Assembly: GCA_964058805.1 (NCBI GenBank)
Contig: CAXKVV010000045.1
Span: 1-64,000 of the forward strand
Direction: 5' to 3'
DNA length: 64,000 nt
From: Schoenoplectus triqueter
Taxonomy: Eukaryota > Streptophyta > Magnoliopsida > Poales > Cyperaceae
Below the pieces are notes generated by a model, which saw only the letters and a list, made by a program, of their open reading frames with translations, searched no databases and had not been told where the DNA came from. Within the stretch, counting starts at the first letter, position 1, and each line of letters starts with the position of its first letter. Position numbers and translations under genes: made by a program. Of the stretch, positions 60,936 to 64,000 are shown one piece after another.

Positions 60936-63900
60936 GTCGGGGCGCGCAAGACATGAAAACAGGACCCGACGCCCTCGGTAAAGCCGAAAAAGAGTCGGGG
61001 CGCGCAAGACATGAAAACGGGACCCGACGCCCTCGGTCCCGCCGAAAACGAGTCCGGGAGCAAAAAACAAGAAAAAGGGTCGCGACGCAGTCGGTACCGC
61101 CGAAAACGAGTCCGAGCGCGCAAAACATGAAAACGAGACCCGACGCCCCGGTTCCGCCGAAAATGATTCCGGGCGCGCAAGACATGAAAACGGGACCCCA
61201 CGCCCTCGGTACCGCCGAAAACGAGTGCGGGCGCGCAAAAACATGAAAACGAGACCCGAGGCCCTCGGTACTACCGAAAACGAGTTTGGGCGAGCAAAAC
61301 ATGAAAACGGGACGCGACGCACTCGTTACCGCCGATAACGAGTCCGGGCGCGCAAAACATGAAAACGGGACCCGACGCCCACGGTAAAGCCGAAAACGAG
61401 TCGGGGCGCGCAAGACATGAAAACGGGACGCGACGCCCTCGGTAAAGCCAAAAACGAGTCGGGGCGCGCAAGACATGAAAACGGGACCCGACGCCCTCGG
61501 TCCCGCCGAAAACGAGTCCGGGAGCACAAAATAAGAAAAAGGGTCGCAACGCACTCGGTACCGCCGAAAACGAGTACTGGCGCGCAAAACATGAAAACGG
61601 GAGCCGACTCCCTCAGTACCGCCGAAAACGATTCCGGGCGCGCAAAACATGAAAACGGGACCCGATGCCCTCGGTACCGTCGAAAACGAGTCCGGGCGCG
61701 CAAAAAATGAAAACGGGACCCGACGCCCACAGTACCGCCGAAAACGAGTCCGAGCGCGCAAAACATGAAAACGGGACCCGACGCCCTCGTTACCGCCGAA
61801 AAAGAGTCCGGGCGCGCAAAACATGGAAACGGGACCCGACGCCCTCGGTACCGCCGAAAACGAGTCGGGGCCCGCAAAACATGAAAACGGGACCCCACGC
61901 CCTCGGCACCGCCGAAAACGAGTCCGGGCGCGCAAAACATGAAAACGAGACCCGATGCCCTCGGTACCGCTGAAAACGAGTCCGAGCGCGCAAATCATGA
62001 AAACGGGACGCGACGCACTCTGAACCGCCGATAACGAGTCCGGGCGCGCACAACATGAAAACAGGACCCGACACCCTCAGTACCGCAGAAAACAAGTCCG
62101 GGCGCACAAAACATGAAAATGGGACCCGACACCCTCCGTACCGCCGAACACGAGTTCGGTCGCGCAAAACAAGAAAACGGGATCCGACGCCCTCCGTACC
62201 GTCGAAAATGAGTCCGGGCGCGCAAAACATGAAAACGAGACTCGATGCCCTCGGTACCGCCGAAAACGAGTCCGGGCGCGCAAATCATGAAAACGGGACG
62301 CGACGCACTCGGTACCGTCGATAACGAGTTCGGGCGCTCAAAACATGAAAACCGGACCCGACACCCTCAGTAAAGCCGAAAACGAGTCGGGGCGCGCAAG
62401 ACATGAAAACGGGTCCGGACGACCTCGGTACCGTAGAAAACGAGTCCGGGCGCGCAAATCATGAAAGTGGGACCCGACGCCCTCTGTACGACCGAAAACG
62501 AGTCCGGGGGCGCGGAACATGAAACCGGGACCCAACGCACTCGTTACCGCCGAAAACGAGTCCTCGCGCGCAAAACATGAAAACGGGAGCCGACTCCCTC
62601 AGTACCGCCGAAAATGATTCCGGGAGCGCAATACATGAAAACGGGACCCGACGCTCTCCGGACCGCCGATAACGAGTCCGGGCGCGCAAAACACGAATAC
62701 GTGACCCGACGCCCTCGGGACCGCCGATAACGAGTCCGGGCGCGCAAAACATGAATACGGGACACGACGCCCTCGGTACCGCCGAAAATGAGTCGGGGCG
62801 CGCAAATCATGAAAACGGGACACGACGCCCTCAGTACCGCCGAAATTGAGTCGGGGCGCGTAAAACATGAAAACGGGACCCGACGTCCTCAGTACCGCCG
62901 AAAACGAGTCTGAGCGCGCAAAACATTAAAACAGGACCCGACGCCCTCAGTACCGCCGAAAACGAGTCCGGGCGTGCAAAACATGAAAACTATACCCGAC
63001 GCCCTCGGTACCGTCGAAAACGAGTCAGGGCGCGCAAAACATGAAAACGGGACCCGACGCCCTCGGTCCCGCTGAAAATGAGTCGGGGCGCGCAAAACAT
63101 GAAAACGGGACCCGACGCCTTGGGTACGGCCGAAAACGAGTCCTGGCGCGCAAAACATGAAAATGGGAGCCGACTCCCTCCGTACCGCCGAAAATGATTC
63201 CGGGCGCGCAAAACATGAAGACGGGACCTGACGCCCTCGATACCGTCGAAAATGAGTCCGGGCGCGCAAAACATGATAACGGGACCCAACGCCCTCGGTA
63301 AAGCCGAAAATGAGTCGGGGCACGTAAGACATGAAAACGGGACCCGACGCCCTTGGTACCGTCGAAAACGAGTCCGGACGCGCAACAAATGAAAGCGGGA
63401 CCCGACGCCCTCGGTACCGCCGAAAACGAGTCCGGGGGCGCGAAACATGAAACCGGCACCCGACGCCCTCGGTACCGCTGAAAACGAGTCCGAGAGCACA
63501 AAACATGAAAACGGGTCGCGACGCACTCGGTACCGCCGAAAACGGGTCCGGGCTCGCAAAACATGAAAATGGGACGCGACGCACTCGGTACCGCCGATAA
63601 CGAGTCCGGGCGCGCAAAACATGAAAACGGGACCCGACGCCCTCGGTAAAGCCGAAAACGAGTCGGGGGCGCAAGACATGAAAACGGGACCCGACGCCCT
63701 CTGTACCGTCGGAAACGAGTCCGGGTGCGCAACAAATGAAAGCGGGACCGGACGCCCTCGGTACCGACGAAAACGAGTCCGGGGGCGCGAAACATGAAAC
63801 CGGGACCCGACGCCCGAGGTACCGCCGAAAACGAGTCCGGGTGCGCCGAACATGAAAACGGGACCCGACGCCCTCGGTACCGCCGAAAACGAGTCCGGGC

Positions 63901-64000
63901 GCGCAAATGATGAAAACGGGACGCAACGCACTCTGAACCGCCGATAACGAGTCCGGGCGCGCACAACATGAAAACGGGACCCGACGCCCTCGGTCCCGCC

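Larger units (their letters stand above)
39862..64000 (+). repeat. G+C-rich 58-bp satellite, plus orientation, block 5
   Basis: About 416 head-to-tail copies running to the window end with no strand change or insertion. Variant monomers recur in long ordered series, so large units of roughly 2-5 kb are visible. A marker monomer with GAAATTGAGTC occurs at about 39925, 43114, 45955, 49162, 52818, 57743 and 62842. Minus-strand frames of up to 1073 codons (52865-56086) and about 800 codons (57877-60264) arise because 58 is 1 mod 3 and the reverse consensus has no stop codon. Plus-strand frames are short because ACATGA supplies a TGA every third unit. No coding gene is supported. Confidence 0.95.

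Noticed and set aside
23320..64000. CRISPR array
   Set aside because: The repeats are contiguous 58-bp monomers with no unique spacers and no cas genes, in eukaryotic DNA.
23320..64000. Ribosomal intergenic spacer subrepeats
   Set aside because: G+C-rich short repeats occur in plant rDNA spacers, but no 18S, 5.8S or 25S sequence is present and the array is far longer than a spacer.
1..64000. Telomeric repeats of the TTTAGGG type
   Set aside because: No run of this repeat was seen on either strand, so a terminal position is not indicated.

Overview
The window is non-coding, repeat-dominated DNA from a nuclear chromosome, most probably of a flowering plant. The plant call rests on two things: megabase-style satellite architecture with a monomer length (about 183 bp) typical of plant centromeric or pericentromeric satellites, and a Ty3/gypsy-type retrotransposon with an initiator-tRNA-Met primer binding site and a plant-like gag. 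No intact protein-coding gene, rRNA, tRNA or bacterial-style feature is visible. The species cannot be named from the sequence alone.

Layout. 1-3190 is an A+T-rich flank with degenerate tandem repeats, an AAT microsatellite and short minisatellites. 3191-23319 is an A+T-rich satellite array of about 111 monomers of about 183 bp. These are arranged as a seven-monomer higher-order repeat of 1269 bp (about 16 copies), which in the left half is further paired into a 14-monomer, 2538-bp unit. At 23319 the array abuts a completely different, G+C-rich and CpG-dense satellite with a 58-bp monomer. That satellite fills the rest of the window (23320-36496 and 39862-64000, about 640 copies) and changes strand three times (near 24191, 28908 and 31078). 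Within it are nested segmental duplications with offsets of 406 bp, about 2.1 kb, 2.84 kb and 4.75-4.93 kb.

The second satellite is interrupted at 36497-39861 by a fold-back structure. It consists of two head-to-head copies of the 5' part of one LTR retrotransposon family (LTR, primer binding site, gag), in inverted orientation around a 237-bp scrambled centre. Both gag copies are dead: one has a nonsense codon, the other a 2-bp frameshift. Pol, the zinc knuckle and the 3' LTRs are missing. The flanking satellite shows no target-site duplication. By comparison with related copies of the large satellite unit, the two flanks are not neighbours: about 1.33 kb is missing between them.

The very long open frames on the minus strand of the 58-bp satellite (up to 1073 codons) follow from its arithmetic. 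The period is 58 (1 mod 3) and the reverse consensus has no stop in any frame, so they are not treated as genes. The points most worth following up are the nested higher-order structure of the 183-bp satellite, the abrupt satellite-satellite junction, the strand switches, and the rearrangement at the fold-back retrotransposon.
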